DNA from: CAYZXT01 sp964482515
Lineage (GTDB): Bacteria > Elusimicrobiota > Elusimicrobia > FEN-1173
Direction: 5' to 3'
Length of the DNA stretch: 36,566 nucleotides
Assembly: GCA_964482515.1 (NCBI GenBank)
Contig: CAYZXT010000025.1
Location: 1 to 36,566 of the forward strand
This document shows positions 1-8,143 of the stretch, one piece after another. Position numbers and translations under genes: made by a program. The notes below the pieces were generated by a model. The model was not told the DNA's origin, searched no databases, and worked only from the letters and a program-made list of their open reading frames with translations. The first letter of the stretch is position 1, and each line of letters begins with the position of its first letter.

Positions 1-10
1 GGTTTTTCAT

Positions 11-1039
11 TTAGCGGACAACGGCGGTGGTGGCGGAACGGTTGGCGAGCAACGATTGCAGGGCGGCGTGGGCTTCATCCACCGTTAGGCGAGTCATGCA
101 TTCCTTATAGTCGGACCCGGCGCGGAAACATTCGTTCTTGATGCAGGGCACGCAGGGGACTTCCGTGTGCTGGAGGATTTTGACCTGTGACCCGAACGGC
201 GATGTTAATCGTGGATTGGACGGCCCGGCCAATACGACTGTGGGTGTGCCCACGGCCCAGGCCACGTGCATCAAGCCCGATTCGTTGGTCACGAGCGCCG
301 AGGCCCGGCGAAGGATTTCGCCCAGGACCACCAGGTTCGTCTTGCCGCAGAGGTTGATGACCGGACGTTGCACGTTCTCCACCACCTCCTGCGCGATGGG
401 AATGTCCTCGGGGGCGCCCAAAAGAAAAATCGAGGGGAAATCATCCGGGGTCATCCTGTTGATGAGGTCCGCGAACCGCTGGGGAAACCATCGCCGCGCC
501 GGCGCGCGAGAACCCGGGGCCACGGCCAAAAACGGAGTACGCAGGGGAATTTGCTGCGCGGCCAGAAAAGATTCCAAGTGGTCCTGCGGATGGACGGGCG
601 ACGGGAAATGGAAGTCCGCGACGGACACGGATCGGCCCGGCTCGTCCAGCAATCCCAAATAGCGCCGCACATAGTGATACCGTTCGTCCAACGGATAGGC
701 CCGCGTCAGCAGCAGGCTGCGGCCGTCCGCGGCGTAGCCGATACGCTCGGAAATTCCCGCCAAGGCGAAAAGCAACGCGGAGGAAAATGAGGGGGGGAGA
801 ATATATCCGATGTCGAAACGTCCGGCGCGCAACTTGCCGACGCGGGAAAAAAGCGGTTCATCGGAAGCAAAGGGGATGACGCCCGCCACGCCCGGCGCGC
901 CGCGGAAAAGTTCCTGCAGCGAGGCGCGGCACTGGATATGGATTTCGGCCTGGGGATTGTTTTCGGCCAAGCGTTTCAGGAACGGCCCGCACATGATGGC
1001 GTCGCCCAGCCAATTGGGCGCTCGAACCACGATCTTCAC
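11..1039 (-). CDS. waaF: ADP-heptose:LPS heptosyltransferase (glycosyltransferase family 9)
   Basis: Family GT9 enzymes transfer heptose from ADP-heptose to the lipopolysaccharide inner core on the cytoplasmic face of the inner membrane. The N-terminus carries the family opening VRAPNWLGDA. The C-terminal half has the GLMHVAWAVGTPTV nucleotide-sugar region and the Cys-rich PCVPC...C...C tail common in WaaF-like proteins. I chose a GTG start at 1037-1039. It is preceded by GAGG with an 8-nt spacer and gives the usual protein start and a length of 342 residues, close to the family norm. An upstream ATG at 1063 has AGGAG only 2 nt away and would add residues with no family counterpart. The gene diverges from smc. 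The stop TAA is followed at once by an ATG on the minus strand at the window edge, so another gene may continue to the left. WaaF versus another GT9 heptosyltransferase (WaaC/WaaQ) cannot be settled here. Confidence 0.87.
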   Translation of the reverse strand: MKIVVRAPNWLGDAIMCGPFLKRLAENNPQAEIHIQCRASLQELFRGAPGVAGVIPFASDEPLFSRVGKLRAGRFDIGYILPPSFSSALLFALAGISERIGYAADGRSLLLTRAYPLDERYHYVRRYLGLLDEPGRSVSVADFHFPSPVHPQDHLESFLAAQQIPLRTPFLAVAPGSRAPARRWFPQRFADLINRMTPDDFPSIFLLGAPEDIPIAQEVVENVQRPVINLCGKTNLVVLGEILRRASALVTNESGLMHVAWAVGTPTVVLAGPSNPRLTSPFGSQVKILQHTEVPCVPCIKNECFRAGSDYKECMTRLTVDEAHAALQSLLANRSATTAVVR

Positions 1040-1114
1040 GTTGCCGCCCTCGCCATTAGGCATGGCTCCTGTTTGTGGAAAGGAACAGGTGGTTTGTCGG
1101 ATTGCATGGTCACG

Positions 1115-1144
1115 ATTGTAACACAACCCGCCTCTTTTCCACAA
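1115..1144 (-). promoter_or_regulatory. Predicted sigma70-type promoter of the heptosyltransferase gene
   Basis: On the minus strand the -35 is TTGTGG (plus 1139-1144), the spacer is 18 nt and the extended -10 is TGTTACAAT (TACAAT at plus 1115-1120). Transcription would start near 1108 and leave a leader of about 70 nt before the GTG start. The -35 is weak, but the TGn extension compensates. Prediction only. Confidence 0.45.
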
Positions 1145-1165
1145 TCCTTCCACAGGATCTTCACA
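1135..1165 (+). repeat. Iterated TTCCACA-like repeats between divergent promoters
   Basis: Three short units recur about every 10-11 nt: TTTTCCACA (1135-1143), CCTTCCACA (1146-1154) and a degenerate TCTTCACA (1158-1165). The first differs from the DnaA-box consensus TTATCCACA at one position. They lie between the two divergent promoters and overlap the heptosyltransferase -35. They could be protein-binding sites or chance. Confidence 0.3.
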
Positions 1166-1171
1166 ATCCGC

Positions 1172-1199
1172 TTGACTTCCGGACGGGTTTTGTTAGAAT
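1172..1199 (+). promoter_or_regulatory. Predicted sigma70-type promoter of smc
   Basis: The -35 is TTGACT (1172-1177), the spacer is 16 nt and the -10 is TAGAAT (1194-1199), extended by TGT. This is the best promoter match in the window. Transcription would start near 1206. AAAGGA at 1235-1240 provides a ribosome-binding site 9 nt before the smc ATG. Confidence 0.7.
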
Positions 1200-1249
1200 G
1201 CTGACTAAGCGGCAGGGAAGCGCCATTAAACGCTAAAGGATGGTAATAG

Positions 1250-4200
1250 ATGTACTTAAAAAGACTCGAAATGATTGGCTTCAAATCCTTTGCAGAGCGC
1301 ACGCGTATGGATTTTCAACCCGGGGTCACGGCCATCATCGGCCCCAACGGCTGCGGGAAATCAAACGTCATAGACGCGATCCGCTGGTGTCTTGGGGAAA
1401 TGTCCGCCAAGTCGCTCCGCTCCAAAGTTTTGACGGACGTCATTTTCAACGGCGCCGCCAACCGCGCGCCGACCAACATGTCCGAAGTCTCCCTCACTTT
1501 CGACAACTCCCAACGCCGTCTGCCCATCGATTATTCCGAAGTGACGATCTCCCGCCGGCTGTTCCGCTCCGGCGAATCCGAATATTATCTCAACAAGACC
1601 CAATGCCGACTGAAAGACATTAAGGAGTTGTTCCTGGACACCGGCATCGGCGAAGAAGGCTATTCCATCATGGAACAGGGCCGCGTGGAGTACATCCTCA
1701 ACGCGCGCCCGGAAGACCGCCGCGAACTCTTTGAAGAGGCCGCCGGCGTTTCCAAATATAAAGCCCGCCGCGAAGAAGCCATCCGCAAGATGGACCGCAC
1801 CCAGATCGACCTCGACCGCCTGGCCGACGTCATCACCATGACCAAGGAACAGATGGACAAGCTCGAGGCGGCCGTGCGCAAGGCACGGCAGTATCAGAAA
1901 TTGCGGGACGAACTGAAGTCCATCGAGATCGCCCATTGGTCCTGGGAAATGACGCAGCTCGCCGAGGAATTGAAGACCGGCAAGGCCGCTTTGCAGACCG
2001 CCGAGGATGAGCTGCAGCGCAAGACCACGTCCATCAACCAGCTGGAGGCGCGGTCGTCCGAACTGCGCGTGGTCGAAATCGAACTGGGGGAAAAGCTCGT
2101 CGCCCTCAACCGCCAGTTGTCCGATATCGACGGACTCATCGGTCTGGCGGAACAGCGCCACGCCAACGCCAAGGAGCGGATCGAGGAGATCAGGCACCGA
2201 GACCTCCAACTGGACGGGGAGCTCACCCAGGGCGAACAACGCCTGAAGGAGCTCCAGCAAATCTGCGAAAACGTTTCCGCCACACTGCAGCAGGAACGCC
2301 AGGTCGCCGCGGAAATGACGGCCACCCTCCGCAAAGAGGAGGAAACCTACAACGCGTTCCAGGAAAAATGGAAGTCCGCCGAGAAACAGTCCCATGCGTT
2401 GCAGAACGAACTTTGGAACATCACCCAACAGCGGACCCAGCTCCATAACGACATCACGACGCAACGCTCCCTGGCCGCCCGGCTGGAAACCGAGCTGAAG
2501 GTCCTCCAGAAGGACCGCCTCCGCGCCGAGGAAAAGATCCGCGCCGCGGAAACGAGCTTCGCCGCCGCCCAAACCGAAAACGCCGGGGTTGAGAAAACCA
2601 TCCAGGACCTGGAGGCCGCGGCCCAAGGCGCCAAGCAGTCCTTGGACGAATCCGAATCCCAAATCGCACGGACGATGGAAGAAGTCTCCCGGCTCCAGGA
2701 AAAATATTTCAGCGTCAAAGCGCAATACGAAGCCCAGCAGAACTGGGACGCGGCGGACCTCTACGCCCAGGGCGCCCACGCGCTCGTCGGCGGCGGACGG
2801 CGTGGCATCCACGGCCCCGTGGGGAAACTGATCAACGTCGCGCCTTCGGACGAGGCCGTCGTCCGGCGCCTGCTCGGCGCGCACCTGAACGATTTGCTGG
2901 CGGACAACCTGGAAGACGCCCAGTCGGCCGTTAGCTTTTTGGCGGAGAACCAGAAGGGCCGCGCGCGGCTTTGGGTGATGGACCGTCTGCCCACCACGGA
3001 AGCCCGGCCGGCGGCGACGTCCCTCGGGCAGCGTTCGGTCATGGACATGATCCAGTGCGAGCCGCGTTTCCGCCCCGCCATCAACGCGCTCATCGGCCGC
3101 TGGATCGCCAGCGGGAACACGCTTTACGGCGACGGGGTTTTGGAGGGCGGGTCCGATTTCCAGACGCCCAAGGAACCGGACATCCTCCGCATGGAAAACC
3201 TCCAGCGCGAGATGCTGCAGCTGAAGGCGTCGTTGGACGCGCAGCTGGAACAGAAATCCCAATTGGAATCGCGGCGCCAAGCCGTGGCCGCGGAATGGGA
3301 AAAAGCGCGCCACGAACTTGAATCCGTCCGGGCGAGGCGCAACTTCCAAAAGCAGGAAGAGGAACGGCAGAAGACGTTCCTTTCCCTCGCGCAGGAAGAA
3401 GTGCAGATGATCGACGTCGAGATCGAACGTGTCATCGGCGAGGAACGCAAGGCCCAGGAAGAGCCGCTCCGTATCCAGGGTTTGATCGATGAACTTTCCG
3501 CGCGGGAAGATAATCTCCGGCGCGAATGGCAGGACATGCAGGGGTCCGTGCAAGCGCAGCAGCAGCGGGCGGCCGACGCGGGCGCCAGCCTCGCCGCGGC
3601 GCGCGAGCGGGCCGGACACCAGGACCAGCGCGTGCAATGGCAGCAGACGCAGTTGAACGACGCCGAGACGGAATCCCAGACGCTGGCCGCTTCCCAGGAA
3701 ACCAAGCGGCAGGAACGTTCGCAGTCCCAGCAAAAGATCGAGGAACAGGAACGCGCCCAGCAGGAATCCCTTTTGACCGTGGACCAGCAGGCCTCCAAAC
3801 GCAGGGAAGTGGAGCAGGCCCTGGAGGAATTACAGGGCCACCGGCAATCCCACCACGCGCAGGTGACGGAGGTGGATTCGGCCCTGTCGGAAATCCGCGA
3901 GGCCACGGAAGCGATCCGGCAGACCGTGCAGGACAAACGGATCCAGATCAGCCACGCCGAAGTGAAGCTCGAGACCACCGAAACCCACATGAAGGAAAAA
4001 TATCAGCTCTCGCTGCAAGAGGCTGTGGAAATCCACGGAGCCCCCGCCGGCCCGGCCAACGTCCAGGATCTGGAACGTTTGCGCCGCCGCGTGGAAGGCG
4101 TCGGGCCCGTCAACCTGGCGGCGCCCGAAGAGCACACACAGCTGGAAGAACGGTACAATTTCCTTCTGACGCAGCAGCAGGACCTGCTCAAGGCGAAGGA

Positions 4201-4753
4201 AGATTTGATGCAGACCATCCAAAAGATCAACGCCACCACGCGGGAGAATTTCCGGGAGACCTTCCACCGCGTGCGGGAGAACTTCAAGACGCTCTACGGG
4301 CAGCTGTTCCAGGGCGGCGAGGCGGACCTCCGCTTCACGGACGAGAACGACATTCTCAACACGGGCATCGAGATTTACGCCCAGCCTCCGGGCAAGAAGC
4401 TGCAGAACATCACGCTGCTCTCGGGCGGCGAAAAAGCCCTCACCGCGGTGTCTCTGCTGTTCGCGTTCTTCATGGTGCGCCCCTCGCCTTTCTGCATCCT
4501 GGACGAGGTGGACGCGCCGCTCGACGAAGCCAACGTGACGCGCTTCATCACGCTGCTGCGGGCCTTCACCCACCAGTCCCAGTTCATCATGATCACGCAC
4601 AACAAGCGTTCCATGGAAACGGCCGACACGCTTTATGGCGTCACCATGGAAACCCTCGGCGTCTCCAACATCCTTTCCGCGCGCCTGAAAAAAGAGGGGA
4701 GCTCCGGCAAGGCCATCACGCCGGAATCCGTCCTCGCCGGAAAGGGCTCCTAG
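1250..4753 (+). CDS. smc: Chromosome segregation/condensation ATPase SMC
   Basis: SMC forms the core ATPase dimer of bacterial condensin, with ScpA and ScpB, and organises and segregates the chromosome. The 1167-residue length is typical. The N-terminal head has Walker A GPNGCGKS at residues 31-38. Two long Gln/Glu/Arg-rich coiled-coil arms (about 170-500 and 650-1000) flank a hinge at about 510-640. The C-terminal head carries the ABC signature LSGGEKALTA near 1056-1065 and Walker B FCILDEVDAPLDE near 1081-1093. A strong promoter and an SD AAAGGA precede the ATG. It heads a run of four genes, with wecG starting 19 nt after its stop. ScpA and ScpB are not in the window. No damage is visible and the call is secure. 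Confidence 0.98.
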   Translation: MYLKRLEMIGFKSFAERTRMDFQPGVTAIIGPNGCGKSNVIDAIRWCLGEMSAKSLRSKVLTDVIFNGAANRAPTNMSEVSLTFDNSQRRLPIDYSEVTISRRLFRSGESEYYLNKTQCRLKDIKELFLDTGIGEEGYSIMEQGRVEYILNARPEDRRELFEEAAGVSKYKARREEAIRKMDRTQIDLDRLADVITMTKEQMDKLEAAVRKARQYQKLRDELKSIEIAHWSWEMTQLAEELKTGKAALQTAEDELQRKTTSINQLEARSSELRVVEIELGEKLVALNRQLSDIDGLIGLAEQRHANAKERIEEIRHRDLQLDGELTQGEQRLKELQQICENVSATLQQERQVAAEMTATLRKEEETYNAFQEKWKSAEKQSHALQNELWNITQQRTQLHNDITTQRSLAARLETELKVLQKDRLRAEEKIRAAETSFAAAQTENAGVEKTIQDLEAAAQGAKQSLDESESQIARTMEEVSRLQEKYFSVKAQYEAQQNWDAADLYAQGAHALVGGGRRGIHGPVGKLINVAPSDEAVVRRLLGAHLNDLLADNLEDAQSAVSFLAENQKGRARLWVMDRLPTTEARPAATSLGQRSVMDMIQCEPRFRPAINALIGRWIASGNTLYGDGVLEGGSDFQTPKEPDILRMENLQREMLQLKASLDAQLEQKSQLESRRQAVAAEWEKARHELESVRARRNFQKQEEERQKTFLSLAQEEVQMIDVEIERVIGEERKAQEEPLRIQGLIDELSAREDNLRREWQDMQGSVQAQQQRAADAGASLAAARERAGHQDQRVQWQQTQLNDAETESQTLAASQETKRQERSQSQQKIEEQERAQQESLLTVDQQASKRREVEQALEELQGHRQSHHAQVTEVDSALSEIREATEAIRQTVQDKRIQISHAEVKLETTETHMKEKYQLSLQEAVEIHGAPAGPANVQDLERLRRRVEGVGPVNLAAPEEHTQLEERYNFLLTQQQDLLKAKEDLMQTIQKINATTRENFRETFHRVRENFKTLYGQLFQGGEADLRFTDENDILNTGIEIYAQPPGKKLQNITLLSGGEKALTAVSLLFAFFMVRPSPFCILDEVDAPLDEANVTRFITLLRAFTHQSQFIMITHNKRSMETADTLYGVTMETLGVSNILSARLKKEGSSGKAITPESVLAGKGS

Positions 4754-4772
4754 CGCCGCTCCGCTTTTCCCT

Positions 4773-5516
4773 ATGCCCACCTTGGCTCCTTCCCGGGAAC
4801 GGCTGCGCATCCTGGGAGTTGCCGTCGACGTCGTCACCCTTTCCGACACGCTCGGATTGATCGATTCCTTCGTCGCCGAAGGAACGCCCCACCAGGTCAT
4901 CACGGCCAACGCGCTCATGATCCTGGCCGCCCAAAGCAATCCCGAACTCATGGACGCTTTTTCCGCCGCCGACCTCGTCGTGCCCGATTCCGCCGGCGTG
5001 GACTGGGCCGCGCGCCGCCTCGGTCGCCCGCTCCCGCAGAAAGTCCCCGGCGTCGAGCTGGTGGAGCACCTTTGCCGCCGCGCGACGGCAAAAGGGTGGA
5101 ACGTTTATTTCCTCGGCGCCGCGCCGGGCGTGGCGGCGCAGACCTCGGTGGAATTGCGGCGGAACAATCCCGGCCTTCGCGTCTCGGGCGCCGTCAGCGG
5201 TTATTTTTCGGAGCAGCAGGAAGCCGACGTCATCCGCAACGTGGTCGAGGCTTCGCCGGATTTGTTGTTCGTGGCGCTCAACGTTCCACGCCAGGAAATA
5301 TGGCTGCGCGCCAACCTGCCGCGGCTGAAGGCCAAGGTCGTCATCGGCGTGGGGGGAAGTTTCGACGTGATCTCCGGCCGCCTTCGGCGTGCGCCGCGCT
5401 GGATGCAGATGGCCGGGCTGGAATGGTTGTATCGTTTGTGTCAGGAACCTCGGCGTATCGGACGGATGCTCGGCTTGCCGGTCTTCGCCTGGAAAGTCCT
5501 TCGCGCGCGGGTCTAA
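4773..5516 (+). CDS. WecG/TagA/CpsF family glycosyltransferase (GT26)
   Basis: Members transfer N-acetylmannosamine(-uronic acid) or related sugars onto undecaprenyl-linked intermediates for cell-surface polysaccharides. They act at the cytoplasmic membrane through a C-terminal appendage. The 247-residue length is normal. Visible hallmarks are the N-terminal ITANALMI segment, PDSAGV with the conserved Asp, FLGAAPG, and the C-terminal GVGGSFDVISGRLRRAP followed by the basic, aromatic EPRRIGRM tail expected for membrane docking. The gene follows smc by 19 nt with no obvious Shine-Dalgarno sequence, so translation may be coupled. Substrate cannot be predicted. The UDP-HexNAc dehydrogenase-like gene at 35791 and the heptosyltransferase at 11-1039 are the other envelope-sugar genes here. 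Confidence 0.9.
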   Translation: MPTLAPSRERLRILGVAVDVVTLSDTLGLIDSFVAEGTPHQVITANALMILAAQSNPELMDAFSAADLVVPDSAGVDWAARRLGRPLPQKVPGVELVEHLCRRATAKGWNVYFLGAAPGVAAQTSVELRRNNPGLRVSGAVSGYFSEQQEADVIRNVVEASPDLLFVALNVPRQEIWLRANLPRLKAKVVIGVGGSFDVISGRLRRAPRWMQMAGLEWLYRLCQEPRRIGRMLGLPVFAWKVLRARV

Positions 5517-5523
5517 CGTCGCC

Positions 5524-6096
5524 ATGAAAACACAATATTACACCGCCGTCAGCCTGGATGGTTTTATCGCTGACCCGAACAATTCGCTGGAGTGGCTCAT
5601 GCAGCTGAGCGAAGGCCCCGGCGAAGGCTACGACCGCTTCATCCGTGACGTCGGCGCTTTGGCCATGGGCTCCACCACTTACGAATGGATCCTCGACCAG
5701 TACATGTACAAAGATACCTCCAAACCCAAACAATGGATTTACGAGCAGCCGGCCTGGGTGTTCACCTCGCGCAAGCTCCGTGAAGTGCCCGGCGCAAAGA
5801 TCACTTTCGTCAAAGGCGACGTCCGACCCGTTCACGAGGCGATGCGCGCCGCGGCGGGAGACAAGAACATCTGGCTCGTGGGCGGAGGCGAGTTGGTCGG
5901 GCTATTTCACGACCAAGGGCTCCTGGACGAAATCTTTGTCAGCGTGGCGTCGGTCACTCTCGGCGGCGGAGCGCCGTTGTTGCCCCGCCGCATCACGAAT
6001 CCTCCGCTCAAACTGCTGTCCGCGGTCCCGCGCGGAGATTCGTTCGTCGAGATCCATTATCACGTCATCCATCCTCAGAGGCTAGAGCGCCCATGA
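5524..6096 (+). CDS. Dihydrofolate reductase-like / RibD C-terminal domain protein
   Basis: The 190-residue protein has the RibD_C/DHFR-like NADPH-binding fold: an opening YYTAVSLDGFIAD, the ALAMGSTTYEW segment, VFTSRKL, and the glycine loop IWLVGGGELVGLF. Relatives are usually annotated as dihydrofolate reductase family protein. Few have a proven substrate, and they are distinct from both FolA and full-length RibD. The start ATG at 5524 lies 7 nt after the glycosyltransferase stop. Longer in-frame openings upstream overlap wecG and are not credible. The stop overlaps the exonuclease start by 4 nt (ATGA), indicating one operon. A pteridine- or flavin-related reductase is a reasonable guess but not shown. 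Confidence 0.85.
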   Translation: MKTQYYTAVSLDGFIADPNNSLEWLMQLSEGPGEGYDRFIRDVGALAMGSTTYEWILDQYMYKDTSKPKQWIYEQPAWVFTSRKLREVPGAKITFVKGDVRPVHEAMRAAAGDKNIWLVGGGELVGLFHDQGLLDEIFVSVASVTLGGGAPLLPRRITNPPLKLLSAVPRGDSFVEIHYHVIHPQRLERP

Positions 6097-6863
6097 AGAT
6101 CGCCACTTTCAACGCCAATTCCATCCGCGCCCGCCTGGACATCGTCCTGGACTGGCTGAAGTCCGAGAAGCCCGACGTCCTGGCCCTGCAGGAAACCAAA
6201 GTGATGGACCCCGACTTTCCGCGGGAACCCTTTGTCAAAGCCGGCTGGCATTTGGCCATCCGCGGGCAGAAGAGTTATAACGGTGTGGCCTTCATTTCCC
6301 GTGAACCCTTGGACGATATCCGGCTGGCCCTCGACCCGAAAAACCCGGAGGAGGAAGCGCGTTACATCAGCGCGCGCTGGAAAGGAATCCTCCTCGTCAA
6401 TACCTACGTTCCCCAGGGTTTTTTGATCGACTCCCCCAAGTTCCAAACGAAATTAAAATTTTATGCGGACCTCAAGAAGCATTTCGCCAAGTCCATTAAG
6501 AAAACGGACCCGGTCCTTTGGATGGGGGATTTGAATGTGGCTCCAACGGAAATCGACCTGTGGGACCCGGAACGAAACCAGGAACATGTGTGCTTCCACC
6601 CCCTGGCCCGGAAAGCCCTTCAGGAAACCATGGGCGACACCTGGATCGATCTTTTCCGCGAGAAAGAAAAAGGTCCGGACCATTACACCTTCTGGGATTA
6701 CCGTCAGCCCGACACGCTCGCCAAGAATAAGGGGTGGCGCATCGACCATATCATGGGGACTCAACCCATGGTCAAGAGGCTGCGCCGGATCTGGATCGAC
6801 CGTGAACCGCGGAAGCGCGAACGCCCCTCCGACCACACCTTCCTGGCCGCCGAGTTCGAATAA
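6093..6863 (+). CDS. xthA: Exodeoxyribonuclease III / AP endonuclease
   Basis: This Mg-dependent enzyme incises abasic sites and removes 3' blocking groups during base excision repair. At 256 residues it is close to E. coli ExoIII. Catalytic motifs are intact: N7 in TFNANS, E34 in LQETK, the tyrosine of NTYVPQG, GDLNVAPTEIDLW with the Asp/Asn pair, and the terminal SDHTF histidine. The ATG overlaps the preceding stop (ATGA at 6093-6096). It ends the smc run. The following 35 nt lead into the assembly gap with no terminator in sight. Confidence 0.96.
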   Translation: MKIATFNANSIRARLDIVLDWLKSEKPDVLALQETKVMDPDFPREPFVKAGWHLAIRGQKSYNGVAFISREPLDDIRLALDPKNPEEEARYISARWKGILLVNTYVPQGFLIDSPKFQTKLKFYADLKKHFAKSIKKTDPVLWMGDLNVAPTEIDLWDPERNQEHVCFHPLARKALQETMGDTWIDLFREKEKGPDHYTFWDYRQPDTLAKNKGWRIDHIMGTQPMVKRLRRIWIDREPRKRERPSDHTFLAAEFE

Positions 6864-6898
6864 CCCATTTTCTCCTTCGCCCCCTTCCGACAAACAGG

Positions 6899-6908
6899 NN
6901 NNNNNNNN
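6899..6908. other. Assembly gap (10 N)
   Basis: Ten undetermined bases interrupt the spacer between xthA and the rib operon. A fixed run of ten Ns is a common scaffold-join placeholder, so the true distance and even the adjacency of the two flanks are uncertain. Open frames that span it are not real evidence of genes. Confidence 0.98.
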
Positions 6909-6962
6909 ATACCTATCCCTTTCCACAATCAGGGACCTTGTCTAGCGGCAATGACGGCAAGG

Positions 6963-6992
6963 TTGCCTCTTCCCGCCCAAAAAAGCTAGAAT
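6963..6992 (+). promoter_or_regulatory. Predicted promoter of the riboflavin operon
   Basis: TTGCCT (6963-6968), an 18-nt spacer and TAGAAT (6987-6992) form a plausible sigma70-type promoter. Transcription would start near 6999 and leave a leader of about 55 nt before ribD. The leader has no recognisable FMN (RFN) riboswitch consensus. Confidence 0.5.
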
Positions 6993-7014
6993 GACCTCCT
7001 TGTTTACAGGCTTG

Positions 7015-7037
7015 CCCGTCCTTCAGGGACGGGTTTT
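7015..7037 (+). terminator. Leader hairpin with short T run upstream of ribD (possible attenuator)
   Basis: CCCGTCC (7015-7021) and GGACGGG (7027-7033) form a perfect 7-bp GC-rich stem with a 5-nt loop, followed immediately by TTTT. It lies inside the predicted ribD leader, about 18 nt before the ATG. It could be a weak intrinsic terminator or attenuator, or simply a structured 5' UTR. Alternatively it could terminate transcripts entering from the xthA side. Confidence 0.4.
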
Positions 7038-7054
7038 GATATCGGGGTTCTCGC

Positions 7055-8143
7055 ATGTCGGCGGAACAGGATGTTTTCTTTATGAAACGGGCTCTTTCTT
7101 TGGCGGAACGCGGCCGTCCCTTCACAAATCCCAATCCCTTGGTGGGTTGCGTGGTCGCGCGCGGCAACCATTCGGTGGGAGAAGGCTGGCACCGGCGATT
7201 CGGCGGACCCCATGCGGAAGCCGAGGCTTTGAAACAGGCAGGATCCCGTTCCCGCGGCGCCACTTTGTATGTGAATCTGGAACCCTGCAGCCATTGGGGA
7301 AAAACCCCGCCCTGCGCCTCCGCCGTCCGGCACGCCGGCATCCGCCGCGTCGTCGCCTCCCTTAAAGATCCCAATCCCACTGTTTCCGGACGCGGTTTTC
7401 GCGTCCTCCGCCAAGCCGGAATCCGCGTGGACGTCGGCCTCCTTAAATCCGAAGCCTTCGCCCTCAACCGTCCCTTTCTCACCGCCCAATCGCGCCGCCG
7501 TCCCTACGTCACCCTCAAAATAGCCCAAACCCTGGATGGGAAAGTCGCCTCCTTCACGGGCCGATCCCGTTGGATCACCGGACCCCAGGCCAGAAGCTAC
7601 GGCCACAGACTCCGGGCCGACAGCGACGCCATCCTGGTGGGGGCTGAAACGGTCCGTCAGGACAATCCCGGCTTGACCAGCCACGGCGCGGGTCCCAATC
7701 CCGTCCGGATCATCATTTCCTCATCCCTCCGCTTGCCGTTGAAAGCCAAAGTCTTCAACGCCGACGCCCCGACCTGGGTCGTTACCGGGGAAAAGGCATT
7801 GCCGGCCCGCCAAAAAGCACTCCTTTCTCGCGGCGTCCAATTCTTAACGTATCCCATGAAAAACGGCGGCATTAACCTTAAAGATGTTTTTAGCGATCTT
7901 TGGAAAATGGGCCTGCATAAAGTCTTTGTTGAGGGCGGGCCAACCTTGTCGGCGGCCCTCCTAAAAGAAAAACTGGTGGACGAAGTCTATCTTTTCACCG
8001 CGCCGCGGTTCCTGGGAGGGCAAAGCGCCCTTTCGTCCGTGGCCGGGACCGGCTGGGCCGATCCCCAGGGCGGACCGCGGCTCCGGGACATGGAAATCCT
8101 GCCGGTCGGACGGGATTTTCTCATCCACGGGATGGTGGCCTGA
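7055..8143 (+). CDS. ribD: Bifunctional pyrimidine deaminase/reductase RibD
   Basis: RibD deaminates diaminohydroxyphosphoribosylaminopyrimidine and then reduces the ribosyl chain with NADPH, early in riboflavin synthesis. The N-terminal deaminase domain (about 1-145) has the zinc motif HAE at residues 53-55 and PCSHWGKTPPC with Cys78 and Cys87. The reductase domain (about 146-362) begins PYVTLKIAQTLDGKVA, with ILVGAETVRQDNP and the glycine-rich FVEGGPTLS. The 362-residue length is standard. The ribosome-binding site is poor (CGGGG). The stop overlaps the ribE start by one base (TGATG). It is the first gene of the rib-nusB-ligA operon. Confidence 0.97.
   Translation: MSAEQDVFFMKRALSLAERGRPFTNPNPLVGCVVARGNHSVGEGWHRRFGGPHAEAEALKQAGSRSRGATLYVNLEPCSHWGKTPPCASAVRHAGIRRVVASLKDPNPTVSGRGFRVLRQAGIRVDVGLLKSEAFALNRPFLTAQSRRRPYVTLKIAQTLDGKVASFTGRSRWITGPQARSYGHRLRADSDAILVGAETVRQDNPGLTSHGAGPNPVRIIISSSLRLPLKAKVFNADAPTWVVTGEKALPARQKALLSRGVQFLTYPMKNGGINLKDVFSDLWKMGLHKVFVEGGPTLSAALLKEKLVDEVYLFTAPRFLGGQSALSSVAGTGWADPQGGPRLRDMEILPVGRDFLIHGMVA

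Noticed and set aside
1..10. ATG on the minus strand directly after the heptosyltransferase stop (ATG AAA AAC)
   Set aside because: It may be the start of a further gene, but only three codons are inside the window, too little to call.
1361..3733. Very long open frame antisense to smc (790 codons, minus strand)
   Set aside because: It is a GC-rich mirror of the SMC coding sequence with Leu/Arg/Phe-biased composition and no family signature. The sense gene is unmistakable.
6453..6945. Open frames crossing the N gap on both strands
   Set aside because: They read through undetermined bases, and most of their length is a shadow of xthA.
1181..7038. Identical 12-base GGACGGGTTTTG in the smc promoter (1181-1192) and the ribD leader (7027-7038)
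   Set aside because: It lies in the spacer of one promoter and in the hairpin arm of the other, so the contexts differ. Many 12-base repeats are expected by chance over this length.
6993..7054. FMN riboswitch ahead of ribD
   Set aside because: The conserved RFN core segments are not present and the leader is too short. Only a simple hairpin is seen.
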